Below, piece by piece: positions 1 to 13,300 of a stretch of 64,000 nt of DNA. The translations under genes were made by a program, and so were the position numbers. The notes under the pieces were generated by a model. The model made no database searches, had not been told where the DNA came from, and worked only from the letters and a program-made list of their open reading frames with translations. The DNA is taken from positions 68,719,783-68,783,782 of the forward strand of contig OX457063.1 of the NCBI GenBank assembly GCA_949752795.1, read 5' to 3'. Source of the stretch: Hyperoodon ampullatus (Eukaryota; Chordata; Mammalia; Artiodactyla; Ziphiidae). The stretch's first letter is position 1. Each line of letters opens with the position of its first letter.

Positions 1-1986
1 GTACGGGGAGTTAAAGTGCAGGGGCGTCAAGCAGGGGCGGAGGGGCAGTGCCAGAGGAAGTGGCAGGACAGGACTGACAAGAATCAGGAATCCAGCTATG
101 AAGGCCTGGTGCTAAGATAACTTTGTCCTTAATTCTATAGGAAAAGGGAAACCAACAACAATCTTTGAGGAAGAGTGACATCATCAAATTTGCATTCTAT
201 CTTCCTATGCTAAACGAGAAAGAAACATGATAGAACTGAACTAAGCTGATAGAGAAAAGTCAGAGAAAGCAGACCAGGCAGGTTAGGCAATCGGTTCAGG
301 CATTCTTCCTGGGCCTCTTCAAACCAAGGGCAACATACAACATCTCTGAGCTTTTGCAGCAAAGACAGAGTTGACAGTTCCAGAAATGCTGAGTGGCTAG
401 TTACAGGGACCCTTTGTCTCTTAAAATATCTGTTCATATAGCACACGCTTTCCTGTAACACTATGGGACCTATAGTGCAGGTTTAACTGAAAATTCACTT
501 ATTTTTGATTTGAGAGTGGGACTTGACAATTTTAGTTTGGGGTGGCAATTAAGAGCTAGTTATATAAGCATTAAAATTACAGTCTGCACCCCTGAAAAAT
601 AAAATGACTTAAGGTGGTGGCTAATCAATTTAAATTCTCTCAGTTATATTAAGCAGAAGAGTAACCTGCTATTGATTTATGCTGTCAAAGAAACAATATT
701 TTCCTTGCTGGTAGCACAAAGCTGGAAGAAATAACTAATATATCATCTGACAGAATTTTACAGTCACAAAAATCTCCACAGACTTAAACCGATAGGCTCA
801 TTCTAAGAAAAAAATGCAGAGAGATAAATGTCAATCTTTGAACTGAGATTTAAGTTGCCAAATGTATAAATACAAGATAGAGGAAACCTAGTTTAAGCCC
901 ATGTAAGTTGTCTTAGGGTTTTGGTTGACCCCAAGTCCCACGCACACCAGCAGTGACATAGCCCCAAGGAGCCCCAAGGCACAGAGTGCAGAAATGGAGG
1001 GTAAATGTCCAGAAGAGGAAATGCAATGTCGACTGTACTCTACACTAGTCATTCCTCACTCGCAGGATTTTGTTTGGTTCTGAGAGTCACATTCTAGCAG
1101 GGATGTCATGTGAGGAATGCCCAGGAGCTTGGGATGTTTGGATTATAAAGAGAACCTGGGGTGAAGTGGCAGCGGAGGCACATAGTGCCTATGGAGTTGG
1201 CACAGTTTGGTTCTGCATGGTCTTAGAGGATTATGTGGGTCTACAGAGAGAAACCATTGACCCAATACATGAGAACCATCTTCTAAAGGAACTTTCCAGA
1301 ACAAATAGGTTGATTTATGAGATTTATAAGCACCTCGTTACTGAGAACACTTAAGCAAAGGCAGGATGACGACTTATTGGGCGGGGACTCCTGCACTAGA
1401 GGAGACTGACCTCTCAGCCTAAACATCTGTGCTTCTGATATGGGGGCACACGGCTCTATGCTCACAGAAAGTGAACAGGAAATGGGCTTGCTAATATATT
1501 TATATATTGACAGATCCTCTCTGTCTCTGTCTGTCTGTCTCTCAGCGTTATTTGATTGTACTGTGATTTTAGTCCTTGACTTAAATCTTGTACATTAAAA
1601 ATCTTAAATTTTGACCCTAAAGCACAATTTAGGAAAAATAAGTCATATGTGGAAAATACATTTAGCACAGCCATGTAGCATAAGGAGGAGAAAAACGTAT
1701 TTTGGTCTATTGCTAATTTCTTAAATTAATAAAAGAGGAAGGTCTAGTTAATCTTCTGGTTGCTGCTTAAATCATTCATTCTTATAATTTGCACTTCCGA
1801 AATGATAAATATGTGTTACTTGAAGACTGATGTTTAGGTAAGCGAGAAATGAAAGAGTTGGTATTCACATGGAGCAAGAAAAGACATTCTTTACAAAGCT
1901 GTCATTTAGCATTACATCACCATGGAATGGATTAACTGAAATATGAAACACCACGCAAATGTCATAGAATTAGCATCTGCTCCCAC
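1..1986 (-). other. NEB: NEB intron, left edge
   Basis: This intron lies downstream of e39 and runs off the window. It holds an L3/CR1-like relic (about 1055-1430) and a short TCTG-rich run (1517-1545). I see nothing else; no exon-like stretch with SD/YK motifs occurs here. Confidence 0.8.
1055..1430 (+). repeat. L3/CR1-like ancient LINE relic
   Basis: The run from 'aaccatcttctaaaggaact' through 'gcaaaggcaggatgacgac' and 'gactcctgcactagaggaga' follows the 3' part of mammalian L3/CR1 elements as I remember them (the 'gcagaggctggatgac...gattcctgca' stretch). Heavily diverged; no coding capacity remains. Confidence 0.5.
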
Positions 1987-2091
1987 CTCACTGTAGTTGA
2001 TTTGGTTCTTTCTTGCCAGCGTAATTTCTGGTGTGTCTGGTGTGATGTGGATCTGGGTCTTGTCTTTGTCCCAGGCTTCTGTGTATAAACG
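1987..2091 (-). CDS. NEB: NEB exon e39 (start of block 10, single module, 105 nt)
   Basis: Encodes 35 residues, [18 protein letters not shown] through INYSE. It opens a tenth super-repeat that continues beyond the left edge. Donor gtggga (weak) after GAG, acceptor gctag. It is related to, but clearly not identical with, e31 and e35. Confidence 0.92.
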
Positions 2092-5000
2092 CTAGCAAGG
2101 AAAATATAAAATGTCATCAGGAAAAAACTTCAGTGTACTGTTAATCGAAACTTCAAGGCCACAAGAACTTTATAAAGAGAAATAACAAAAGGTTACGTAT
2201 TTTATACACATTATGTATTTTACGCGTATCTTCAAGTAAAGTAACCAGTTCATAGTAGAACAGATATGTATGAGTGCCTTCTGATACTCTGAATTGTATG
2301 TTAACAAAAGGAAATTTAGAATATCTTTTATGCAGAGATGATTTTCCATAAAAATGTACCATTTTATCAAAACCATGAAATAACTACTGAAGTAAATGTT
2401 AAAATATAAATGACATAGACATTAGGTAGACAGATATGGATAGATATAGATAGATAGATAGACCGACAGATATCTTTTGTTGCTCACTGCTCTATTTCTT
2501 TCCTCTCCTGATCATGCTTCTTTTCCTTTGGTTTAGCTTTAGGAGTCCTACCTTGGTTGTCTGAACTCTGAAGCCTCACCTTGTTCATAGTGATGGCGTT
2601 GTTCTTGGCCAACACTTGTTCCAGAGAATCAGTCACACTGGTAAACCTGAATTTGTCTGGAGGCTGGCGATAGATTTTATCACTCAAAATTTCAGTTGCC
2701 TTTTTGCAGTTTTCCACATCCAAAGAGCCAATGGGAACCCAGCCAATGCCTCTCAGCCATTGGAGATCTGACTTGTACATATTCTGTTGATACAAATAGC
2801 CAATAAATATTTATCTCTGGTTTGGGAAAACATTTTCATCAAAAGGATATGAAATAAAGTAAGAACACTCTTGAAAATGTAGTTTGGTGGACAGGCAGGG
2901 TATCAGACAATATTCCTTTTCGGTCTGGAGGGTTTGACATTTAACACTCACAGGAAAAGAAGAAATGTCATGCCCCACTTGCAGGGGCTGGTGAGTTTGG
3001 TGCCACTTATCCAAGGGGTGTTAATTCACTGATTTCCCACCTTTGCACGTCATCATGATCCTCAGTACTCACGTCGCTCTGGAGGTCATAGGCGTGCCGA
3101 GCGTGCATGACATCACTCTGGTCAGGCAGGCAGGTCCACTGGTGCAGGTAGTTCTTGTAGTCTATGTCACTGACCAAAGTCTGGCACTTCTTGGCCAGCA
3201 CCACCCCCAGCATGTCCACTGGGCTGCTGAACTTGGTCTTCCACTTCTCAAAGTCCTTCTTGTACTCCCGGTCACTCTGGATCTTGGCCACATGCATGGA
3301 CCACATCATCTTGGGGTCGTCACGTATCGCTCGGGCACCAATGTGATGGCCAAGCTGCTTACGATAATCTTCTTTGTATTTGAACTAGAAGAAGAAAAAT
3401 ACTGAGAGTCACCTAGTATAACTTTTAGTATAAAATGATTAGTAGGCTCAGATTTGCCTATTCATTAAAAACATGTTTCCCCCCGAATATATAAATAATA
3501 TGTATGACTGCATCTTGTAAACCATTTAGAAAATAAAGCTTGTATATGTATACAGAAAAGAAAATAAAAATTAAGACATTATTCTGCCATTCAGTGATAA
3601 CTGCTGATGAAAACAGCTTTTTGTGGGTGTGGGCGTGTGGGTGTGTGTGTGAGAGAGAGAGAGAAATAATAAAATTAGGAGTCATACTGTATATGGGTTT
3701 GTGCCCGCTCATTTCAGTTATTAAATAAGCATTTTCCTGTGTCATTATATATTACCTACAAACATGAATTTTAGTGACAGCAGGTATTCCATTATATTGG
3801 TATATATTAATACTTTTAACCATTCTGTGATCGTTGAACATTTATTTTTAAAGTATGACAGTTACTTCCCATATTTTGGATATAAAGGGAAAATATGCTT
3901 TTGACTTCACAGACAAAAGAAGTAGAAGGACAAACATTTCTAGAAATGTGAGTAAACCCATATTTTGAAATAGGTAAATATCTGCAGCCAATCACAGGAT
4001 GAAGAGATAAACACATGGTGCGCATGGATCGTTGGACTTTAAATAGAATAATGTGTCCCATTTCTTCAGCCCTTGTAGGTTCACTGGTTTACAGGGAATG
4101 AATGGGCTGGGCTTGGAAGGGATCCTATGATGAGCTCAATTGTATATAAGTACACATAATGTGGAAAAGCCAAAAGGCTGTGTGAGCTATAGTCAAGTAG
4201 CCAGTGCTTTTGTTCAGCAGGGAATAGACAGTACTTTGAAATGCATGTTGCTGTGGACTCAGTCATACCTAGAAGTTAACTTTTATGTTGAGAGTTTTAT
4301 TACCATTATTTTAAACTATTTACTTACAAAAATCTGTTAGCTAGAACCTTAACTTCATAGCTTACTTGCTCTACTACATATCTTTGAGAGAGAAAGAAAT
4401 CTTTGAGCCAAAGCTGAGCAAAGAACTCTACAGGTGCACTTACTTCACTTGCAATGTCTCTGGAGGCCTTGGCCACCCTGATGGGAATGGCATCTATCCG
4501 CATATCATAGCCTTTCTTCTTGGCTTCTTCTAGGCCAAGTTTATAGTGTTTCTGAAATAGACATAAATCATCGTAAGCTTGATCTATAAAGTGCAGTGCA
4601 AGAAAAAATATATCATGCACCATGAATATATTGCTTACCTCACTGAAATTTATTTGGTTTTGTTTAGCTTGTAAAACTTCAGGGGTGTCTGGCATAATGT
4701 GGACAGTGGTTTTATCTTTATCCCAAGCTTCTGTATAGAGATGCTTAAAGAAACAAAAAAAGGATGTGAGTAGTATAGGCCCGTGATGAATCTGGTTCTT
4801 AATGAGGGTAAATAGAGTCTGCTCTGTGCGTCAGTACTTGTGACACCTTTACGTCTAGGTATCTCATATCAGTAAGAAGCACAACACTTACTTAAAAACC
4901 ACTTCAATACCAAACAAAATAATTGAATGTGATTTTTCTTTTATCAAGACAGATTTCAGTGTTTACATACACACATACAAAAATTGATACCCTGCTCAAG

Positions 5001-8000
5001 TAAAAAAAAGGACTTACGTGGTTCATGGTAATAGCGTTGTTTTTTGCCAAAACCATTGGGATGGAGTCCATAAGGATGGAAAATGTGAATTTATCTGGGT
5101 GCTGACGGTAAACGTGGTCACTCAAAATCTGGGTAGCTCTCTTGTTCCTCTCATTCTCAAGAGAGCCACTAGGTAACCAGCCAATGCCTTTGAGCCACTG
5201 AAGGTCGGCCTTGTACAAATTCTGAAATTGTAAGTGATAAACCACTAAACATAAGCATAATGATATGCCTTAAAGAAATAAAAATTTGAATTATAATACA
5301 TTATATTATATATATATTTCAATGCTTGGATTCTTGGGAAATTTAAACATTTTGCTATGTCTTGTGAATCCACAAAATATTCAGATTAGAAACCTATTTT
5401 GAAAAACATTTTATTTATTTATTTTTTACATCTTTATTGGAGTATAATTGCTTTACAATGGTGTGTTAGTTTCTGCTTTATAACAAAGTGAATCAGTAAA
5501 AGTATGAGATTAGAACACTCCCTAACACCATACACAAAAATAAGCTCAAAATGGATTAAAGACCTAAATGTAGGGCCAGAAACTATCAAACTCTTAGAGG
5601 AAAACATAGGCAGAACACTCTATGACATAAAACACAGCAAGATCTTTTTTGACCCACCTCCTAGAGAAATGGAAATAAAAACAAAAATAAACACATGGGA
5701 CCTAATGAAACTTCAAAGCTTTTGCACAGCAAAGGAAACCATAAACAAGACCAAAAGACAACCCTCAACATGGGAGAAAATATTTGCAAATGAAGCAACT
5801 GACAAAGGATTAACGTCCAAAATTTATTAGCAGCTCATCCAGCTCAATAACAAAAAAACAAACAACCCAATCCAAAAATGGGCAGAAGACCTAAATAGAC
5901 ATTTCTCCAAAGATGAAAAACATTTTAAACAGAACATAGAGAATGACCCAACTCTACTAGATCAATAATCTAGAGGTTTCCATCAAAGCAATCAGTGCTT
6001 TGCTGGTTCTTTCTTTTTGGAAATAATGATGTTCTCAGATGTCTGTGTGACTGGATAGAGAGTGGGCATTAGTCCAGGGAGGTAGAACTCACTTCTGTAA
6101 ACTCAACTCCCCTCATTTTGGGTAACTTTGATACTTAGGTAAGCAGACATGGTGTTCTGTTGGCCAAAGGAAAATCTTATACTCACATCACTCTGGAGGT
6201 CATAGGCTCGTCGAGCATGGGTGACATCAGTCTGGTCAGGCAGGCAGGTCCACTGGTGCAGGTAGTTCTTGTAGTCTATGTCACTGACCAAGGCCTGGCA
6301 CTTCTTGGCCTGCACCACCCCCAGCATGTCCACTGGGCTGCTGAACTTGGTCTTCCACTTCTCAAAGTCCTTCTTATACTCCCGGTCACTCTGGATCTTG
6401 GCCACATGCATGGACCACATCATCTTGGGGTCATCTTTGATGTCCCGGGCTCCAATGTGATGGCCAAGCTGCTTGCGAAAAGCTTCCTTGTACTTGTACT
6501 AAAGGAAAAAAAAAGAAATCATATCTTATTCTTTTTAAGATTAACTTATATTACTATCTTTGTGGCAAATTACAGAGAACATATATTCCAAATATCACCA
6601 AGGGTAGAGAGCCACAGATTTAAGGTGTTTTTGATAGGAAAGATTAAAGGCTAAATCCTACAAATTCCATACATGATAAATGCACCCTTGAACTTATCCT
6701 CATCTCACACTGCATCCCTGGGATCATTTCACTATGTTTTGTTACTTGGAGGACTCTGTTCAATTTAAAATTAAATTGAGACTGCTTTGAAGTGAAAATT
6801 GCAATCCAATCAATACAAACAAGGGAGAAAGTCTTACTTCACTGGCAATTTCTCGGGATGCTTTTGCTGCTTTGAGTGGTATGGCATCAACGGGAAGATC
6901 GTAACCTTTTTCCTTCAGCTCCTCATAACCCATTCGGTAGAGTTTCTGTTAAGAGATAAAAATCACTTTGAAAAAAGCTATTTTCCATAAACTCTGCACC
7001 ATAATGAATCCAAAGTGTTAATTTTTTTTTTTTTTTTTTTTTGCGGTACGCGGGCCTCTCACCGTTGTGGCCTCTCCTGCTGCGGAGCACAGGCTCCGGA
7101 TGCTCAGGCTCAGCGGCCATGGCTCACGGGACTAGCCGCTCTGTGGCATGTGGGATCTTCCCAGACCGGGGCATGAACCCGTGTGCCCTGCATCGGCAGG
7201 CGGATTCTCAACCACTGCGCCACCAGGGAAGCCCCAAAGTGCTAAATATTTTAAGAGCTCATGAGGATAGTACAATATGTGCTCTAGGATACTCAAATGT
7301 AATTGGATATTATGCTCATTGATTGCTGATGATCCTGTTTTAAACTTGAAAGCTCTTCAATTACTTAGATCAATAAAATTAAATGTCAGCTCTTCCCAAA
7401 TACTTATGAGAATGAGACAGACAGAAGTAAGTTGGTAGAGAAATGAAATGATCATTTAGGTGCTGTTTTCCAATTAACTTTGAATGTTTCATTAGAAGTT
7501 TTTGTTAGAAAAGAGCAATGCCTTTTTTTAAAAAAATTATTTAATTAATTTTTTTTGGCTGCGTTGGGTCTTTGTTGCTGCGCACGGGCTTTCTCTAGTT
7601 GCAGCGAGCGGGGGTTACTCTTTATTGCAGTGTGTGGGCTTCTCATTGTGGTGGCTTCTCTTATCGCGGAGCATGGGCTCTAGGTGCGCGGGCTTCAGTC
7701 ATTGTGGCATGTGGGCTCAGTAGTTGTGGCTCACGGGCTCTAGAGCGCAGGCTTGGTAGTTGTGGCGCATGGGCTCAGTTGCTCCGTGGCATGTGGGATC
7801 CTTCTGGACCAGGGCTTGAACCATGTCCCCGGCACTAGCAGGTGGATTCCCAACCACTGCACCACCAGGGAAGCCCAAGAGCAATGCCTTTTCCCATCTA
7901 ACACCTCTAGTGGGGGAAAATCACACCTAACGGACTACGTAGCTAACACATTGTGAAACAAAATCTATTTCACAATATAGGGCTGTCCAAAAGTAGGATA

Positions 8001-10302
8001 CACATTTTTAGGTAAGAAACAAAGTCCTTCATAATTTTTAAAATGTTAAGATTTTAAAATGTAAGATTTTTTGAGGAAAGTTTAAATATTGAATTTAAAA
8101 AGCTTAAGTGAAATAATGTGCTTCATCAGATTTGTTACATAATTAAATAATTGAGAATCTAATTTAATGCACTTCATTTAGAAACCAGATTGTTTAAAGT
8201 GCCTATTGATCTTGGACTTGTTTTTATATTTTAGTCCTTTGTGTCATTACTCCAGTACATTATTTAAGCTAAAGTGTTTGTATTAGAATTTAGAACTTGT
8301 CTTTAAAATATTAATTTTTACATCCATTATTTTCAGATTATGCCATGATGACAATAAAAATAAAAATGAAATTATCCTGAATGAGTTTTTTTTTGGTGCA
8401 TGAGTTTTTGTGTGTGCAAGAGTTTTTTATGCTCACTCATTTAAATTTTATTGAATTTCATGTATATCAGGCACTATACTAGCTAAGCACTGCAGATCAA
8501 ATATGAATTGTCTCTGCTCCCAAGAAGCTCTTATCCACATAGGGAAGAGCTATACAAACCATTACATTATGACAACATGCGTAATAATGGACTATAATGA
8601 ACAGAGAGCACATCCCTCCAACTCTATCTGACATAGGGAGTGCCAATTATTTGGATGTTCAGGCTTAAAACCACTAAATGAGGACTCTAAGTCAGTTGTA
8701 GTTAATTAAAATGATTGAAGTATTCAAAATAAATTCCAAATAAATTCACTGCCTTAGACGCAACTAAAATGAGCTTTCTGGGGACTTCCCTGGTGGCACA
8801 GTGGTTGGGACTCCATGCTCCTAATGCAGGGGGCCCGGGTTCAATCCCTGGTCAGGGAACTAGATCCCACATGCATGCCGCAACTAAGAGTTCACATGCC
8901 ACAACTAAGGAGCCCACCTGCTGCAACTAAGACCCAGTGCAACCAAATAAAAATAAATAAATAAATAAATATTTAAAAAAATAAAAATAAAATGAGCTTT
9001 CTGAAAACACATGCTGAATTTGGAAACTTACATCACTCATATTGATTAAATTTGCTTTAGCCAGAATAATGTCAGGTGTATCAGGCATGATGTGGACTTG
9101 AGTCTTGTCCTTGTCCCAAGCTTCTCTATAATGTCTCTAAAATGAGAAATAAGTGTTTTTCAGTGGTGCTGTAAGATTAGTGAGTGACGTCGTTAACTTC
9201 AAACAGTATTACTGATTCATCTAAATTAAGCATCACAATAGCATAAGCAGATAACATAAGCAGAAAACAGATATAGTATTTTTTGACTCATCTGAGACAT
9301 AACTGCCTTCAAAAATATAGATTATGGATTACCTTTTCAAAGTTACAACTAACCTGCCTGTAAGAAATCAACCCAAGTATTTAAAGCCTTTGCCAACATC
9401 ATCAAATGGAGCAGCAGTTCTCCACCTGTTGGATTGTAAAAGTCTCCCTCGGTGTTTAACTGGGGGACAGCCCTTATCTTCTGAAAAGATGACATATTCA
9501 GGGCATGTCTATATATTAGGGAGTCTCATTTCCTATGTGGTTTATTATATAATTATACCTCATAATTATTTGGGAGGATTAGGATTCCCCCAAAGGATTT
9601 TGTATGAGATTTATCAAAGCCTCTTGTATGTCCCGGGGTTATCATCCGTCTTTCTTCAACAGAAGACAGAGGGACCCGAACAAAAATCTCATTGATTTAT
9701 TAAAACTGGGGGGTGAAAGTCTGATGAAAAACTGTGTTTACATTGTCAGAGAATCTTCCCACAAGATACTTATCAATTACAAAGGACAAAATAGTAACCA
9801 GACAGTGGAGAAAGCTGGTGACACCATTTCACCCAAGTAATCAAAGTTAAAATGATCAGTAATGGGACAGATTGACATTATGTGCCTATATGGAGGAGGA
9901 TGAAACATGTGCTATCCTGCCAAAAATACAAAACCTGAATCTAATCATGAGGAAACACTAGAGAAACCCACATTTAGGGAGGTTCTACAAAACAACTGGC
10001 CTGTGCTCTTCACAAATGTCAAGGACTTGGAAGACAAAGAAGTGAGGAACCAGTTCAGATTAAAGGAGACTAAAGACATGACAAGTAAATTCAACGTGTG
10101 GTCTTGGATTGGATCCTGGATCAGAAAAGATTTTTTACTTTCTATAAAGGACACTTGTGGTAAAATTTAGTAAATTCTGTAGACTAGTGTTATTTCAACA
10201 CTACTTTCCTGATTTTGATCATTGCACTGTGGTTATCTAAGAGAATGTTCTTATTTTCAGGAAATTCACATTTAGGGATAGAGTGGCATCAGGAAGCAAC
10301 TT

Positions 10303-10350
<48 letters not shown>

Positions 10351-13300
10351 CTAAGAGAAAGAGGTGGGAGGGGGAGAAAGAAAAAGGCAAAAGTGACAAA
10401 ATGCTAATAATTGCGGAATCTGGGTGAAAAGATATATATATGTATAAAGATGAACATACATATAAATTATTTGTACTATTTTCAACTTTTCTGTATACCT
10501 GAAATTATTTCAATATAACAAGATTTTAAAGTCTCATTGGTTCCTTGGACTTATCAATTTCCCTTTGAGTTGTGCGGTGTGGGGTGTGAGGGGGTGGCAC
10601 TTTTCTCCTTCCTGAACATGCTTACTATGGTCCATGTAACCCAGAGGAGCCAATTAAGACATTCAGGACTACAACAAACCAAGGCTTGTGAATTTCCATA
10701 TACCTTTATCCTGGTTCTGGACTAACCTTTCTGATTAAGAAAGATCAGAGTTTCTCAACCTCAGCACTATTGGTGTTGTATACTGGATGATTCTTTGTTG
10801 TGAGGGAACTGTCCTGACTTCTATCCACCAGATGCCAGTAGCCTGCCACCCTCAAGTTATGACAAGGTCTCTGCGTGCTGCCAAATGTCCCCTGTGGGAC
10901 AAAATTGTCCCTGGTTGGGAACCACCAGATAAATAGATAACTATATACTCTTTATGACATTTCCACTGTGCCTGTGTAAGGTACTCAGAATATCTCCCTC
11001 TCATATACTCTATCCCAACAAAATCTGGGTCTTTAATGCACTCAAGTTTCAAAGAAAAAAAATACATTCAATAGTTTTTTCTTTATGATTTGGATAAATA
11101 AATAAATAAGCAAGCAAGATTTGGGTGACAAAATTTATACTAACCCATGTTTACATGATCCAGTGTAAGGTAACTGATAATTCAAATGAAGTAACCAAAT
11201 AAAAAAACATTATGCTGTGTGATGCGATGCTATGCTGTTCTACTAATTTATTAAGCAAATGCTATCGAGCACCTACCAGATATCAGGCACTATAATTTCT
11301 TTTATTTATTTCTGAAGAGTTACTCACATCACTCCTATTTTTGGCATTTGCCTTTGCCAGAACTATGTCCATGGCATCAGGAATGCTGGTGAACTTGTTT
11401 CTGTCTGGAGGCTGGCGATATTTCTTCTCACTGATGATGTTTGAAGCCCGTTTGTTCTTTTCTGCCTCCAAAGAACCCAGGGGACTCCATCCTGTGCCTC
11501 TCAGCCACTCAAGGTCAGACTTATACAAATTCTGTGAAAATACAAAGCAAGCCATCAAAATTCCAACCTCATCTGGACCCTTGACTCAAGTGATTCTATG
11601 CATTACAAACAGATGCATTTTAGATATTCAGTAATAACTTATCTATCTAGTTTCACTCTGTCTATGATTAAATGGCTACTCATATGAGATATGAAGTACT
11701 ACATAAACTATGAGACTTAGTAGAAACTGACCTCACTCTGTAGTTCATAAACCTTTTTAGCTTGAACAACGTCATTCTGGTCAGGCAGACATGTCCACTG
11801 GTGCAGGTAGTTCTTGTAGTCTATGTCACTGACCAAGGCCTGGCATTTTTTGGCCAGCACCACTCCAAGCATGTCCACTGGGCTGCTGAACTTGGTTTTC
11901 CACTTCTCAAAGTCCTTCTTGTATTCCCTTTCACTCTGCATTTTGGCTACATTCATGGACAACACAAGCTTTGGATCATCTTGCAGACTCCGGAATCCAA
12001 TATGGTGGCCGACTTGCTTGCGGTAGCCTTGTTTATATTTAAACTGAAATCAGAGGAAACAGTTCTCTTATTAACATAAACACAGGGCAAGTTAAACTCA
12101 GTTTGCTTTGTTTGCATGTTTGTTTTCCAAAACTGAGAATTTCATTTAACTTAACAAGAAATGTAAAAACTTAAGTGGAAGCTTCCAAAAAAACATAATG
12201 TAGCTGAGTATCAGGACAGGTTATGATGAGAAATTAAATTCAACTAGAGGTAGAAATATATATTGGGATGTGCTAGACATTGTGTATGCTGACTCTATGG
12301 TAGCATTTGATAAAGCTCTTGTGATATCTTTATGGGAATGATGGAAAAGTATGGCTGAATGGCAAAAAAAAAAAAAATTGGGGAGATTCAGGACTTGATG
12401 AACAGGCCTAATAGTGTAGATTAATTTATTAAGCAGCAGGGTTTTTGAGTGGTTTGCCATATAATTATGTCACATAAACTTGGCCTGTTTGGGATCCATA
12501 TCTTCATGCACATAAAAACAGCTAAACACATTGAATTAGAAACAAAATTCCACAAGATCTCAACATATTGCCAAGATAGGTCAAACGAACTACATAAATG
12601 TAAGAAATTAATAGTGAAATCTAGTATTTAGATTCAATTGGGAAAAACTGCATTACTGTTGGATGACAATGACAAGAGGGATAATAATGAGAGGAATAAT
12701 AGCATTTACTTGATACCAGATGCTGAACATACATTACACTTCACAGAAGTAGGTTCTACTCTCTCTTGACACCCAGCTTCATGGTTATGTCTACTAAAAA
12801 TACTCAAGAGTTTACGTGGATTATAAGCTCAATGTGGGCAATCTGACAAAGTTGCTTTTAAAAAAGTAGATTTTTGTAAGAGATTCTGTAGGGGTACAGA
12901 TAAAGGCAAATCAGAAGCTCATTTGCTTGGCCTGACCTGAAACAGGAAAACAACACCGAGTTTTGAGGCACTCTATTTTGAGAGGGGTTTAAAAAAATAG
13001 AATAAATCACAAGTGGAATGATCAGAGGATTGAAGGACCTATAAAGCTAAAACCAAAGGAGAATAAGTAAGAAACTTGAAATGTTTGAAGGGGTATCAGG
13101 TGAAAGAGGAAATATGCTACTTTTGTGGTGTTCTAAAACACAGACCTAGGGTTGATCAGTAACATGTTCGAAATAAGGAAATAGATAACGTCAATTAGAG
13201 ATGATCCAGCAAGGAAACAACCTGCCCTGAATGACACAAAAATTCTTATATTTGTAAGTATCCAGAGACCAGTGGAATGAAGAGAAGGTAGGATGCTGAG

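Noticed and set aside
3043..3405. Plus-strand 120-residue open frame
   Set aside because: It is the antisense of nebulin exon e37. The same kind of shadow appears at 6160-6654, 11762-12079 and 39354-39917 opposite other nebulin exons.
7041..7322. Open frames in GC-rich patches (also 7599-7838, 25564-25889, 32644-33024, 44016-44504, 57399-57893, 60439-60892)
   Set aside because: All fall in SINE bodies; the similar peptides recur because the SINE recurs.
9324..9695. 123-residue plus-strand open frame
   Set aside because: Low-complexity composition inside a nebulin intron next to an old L1 relic; no recognisable homology.
10305..10348. CA repeat as a regulatory or Z-DNA signal
   Set aside because: An ordinary microsatellite in an old L1 relic; no supporting context.
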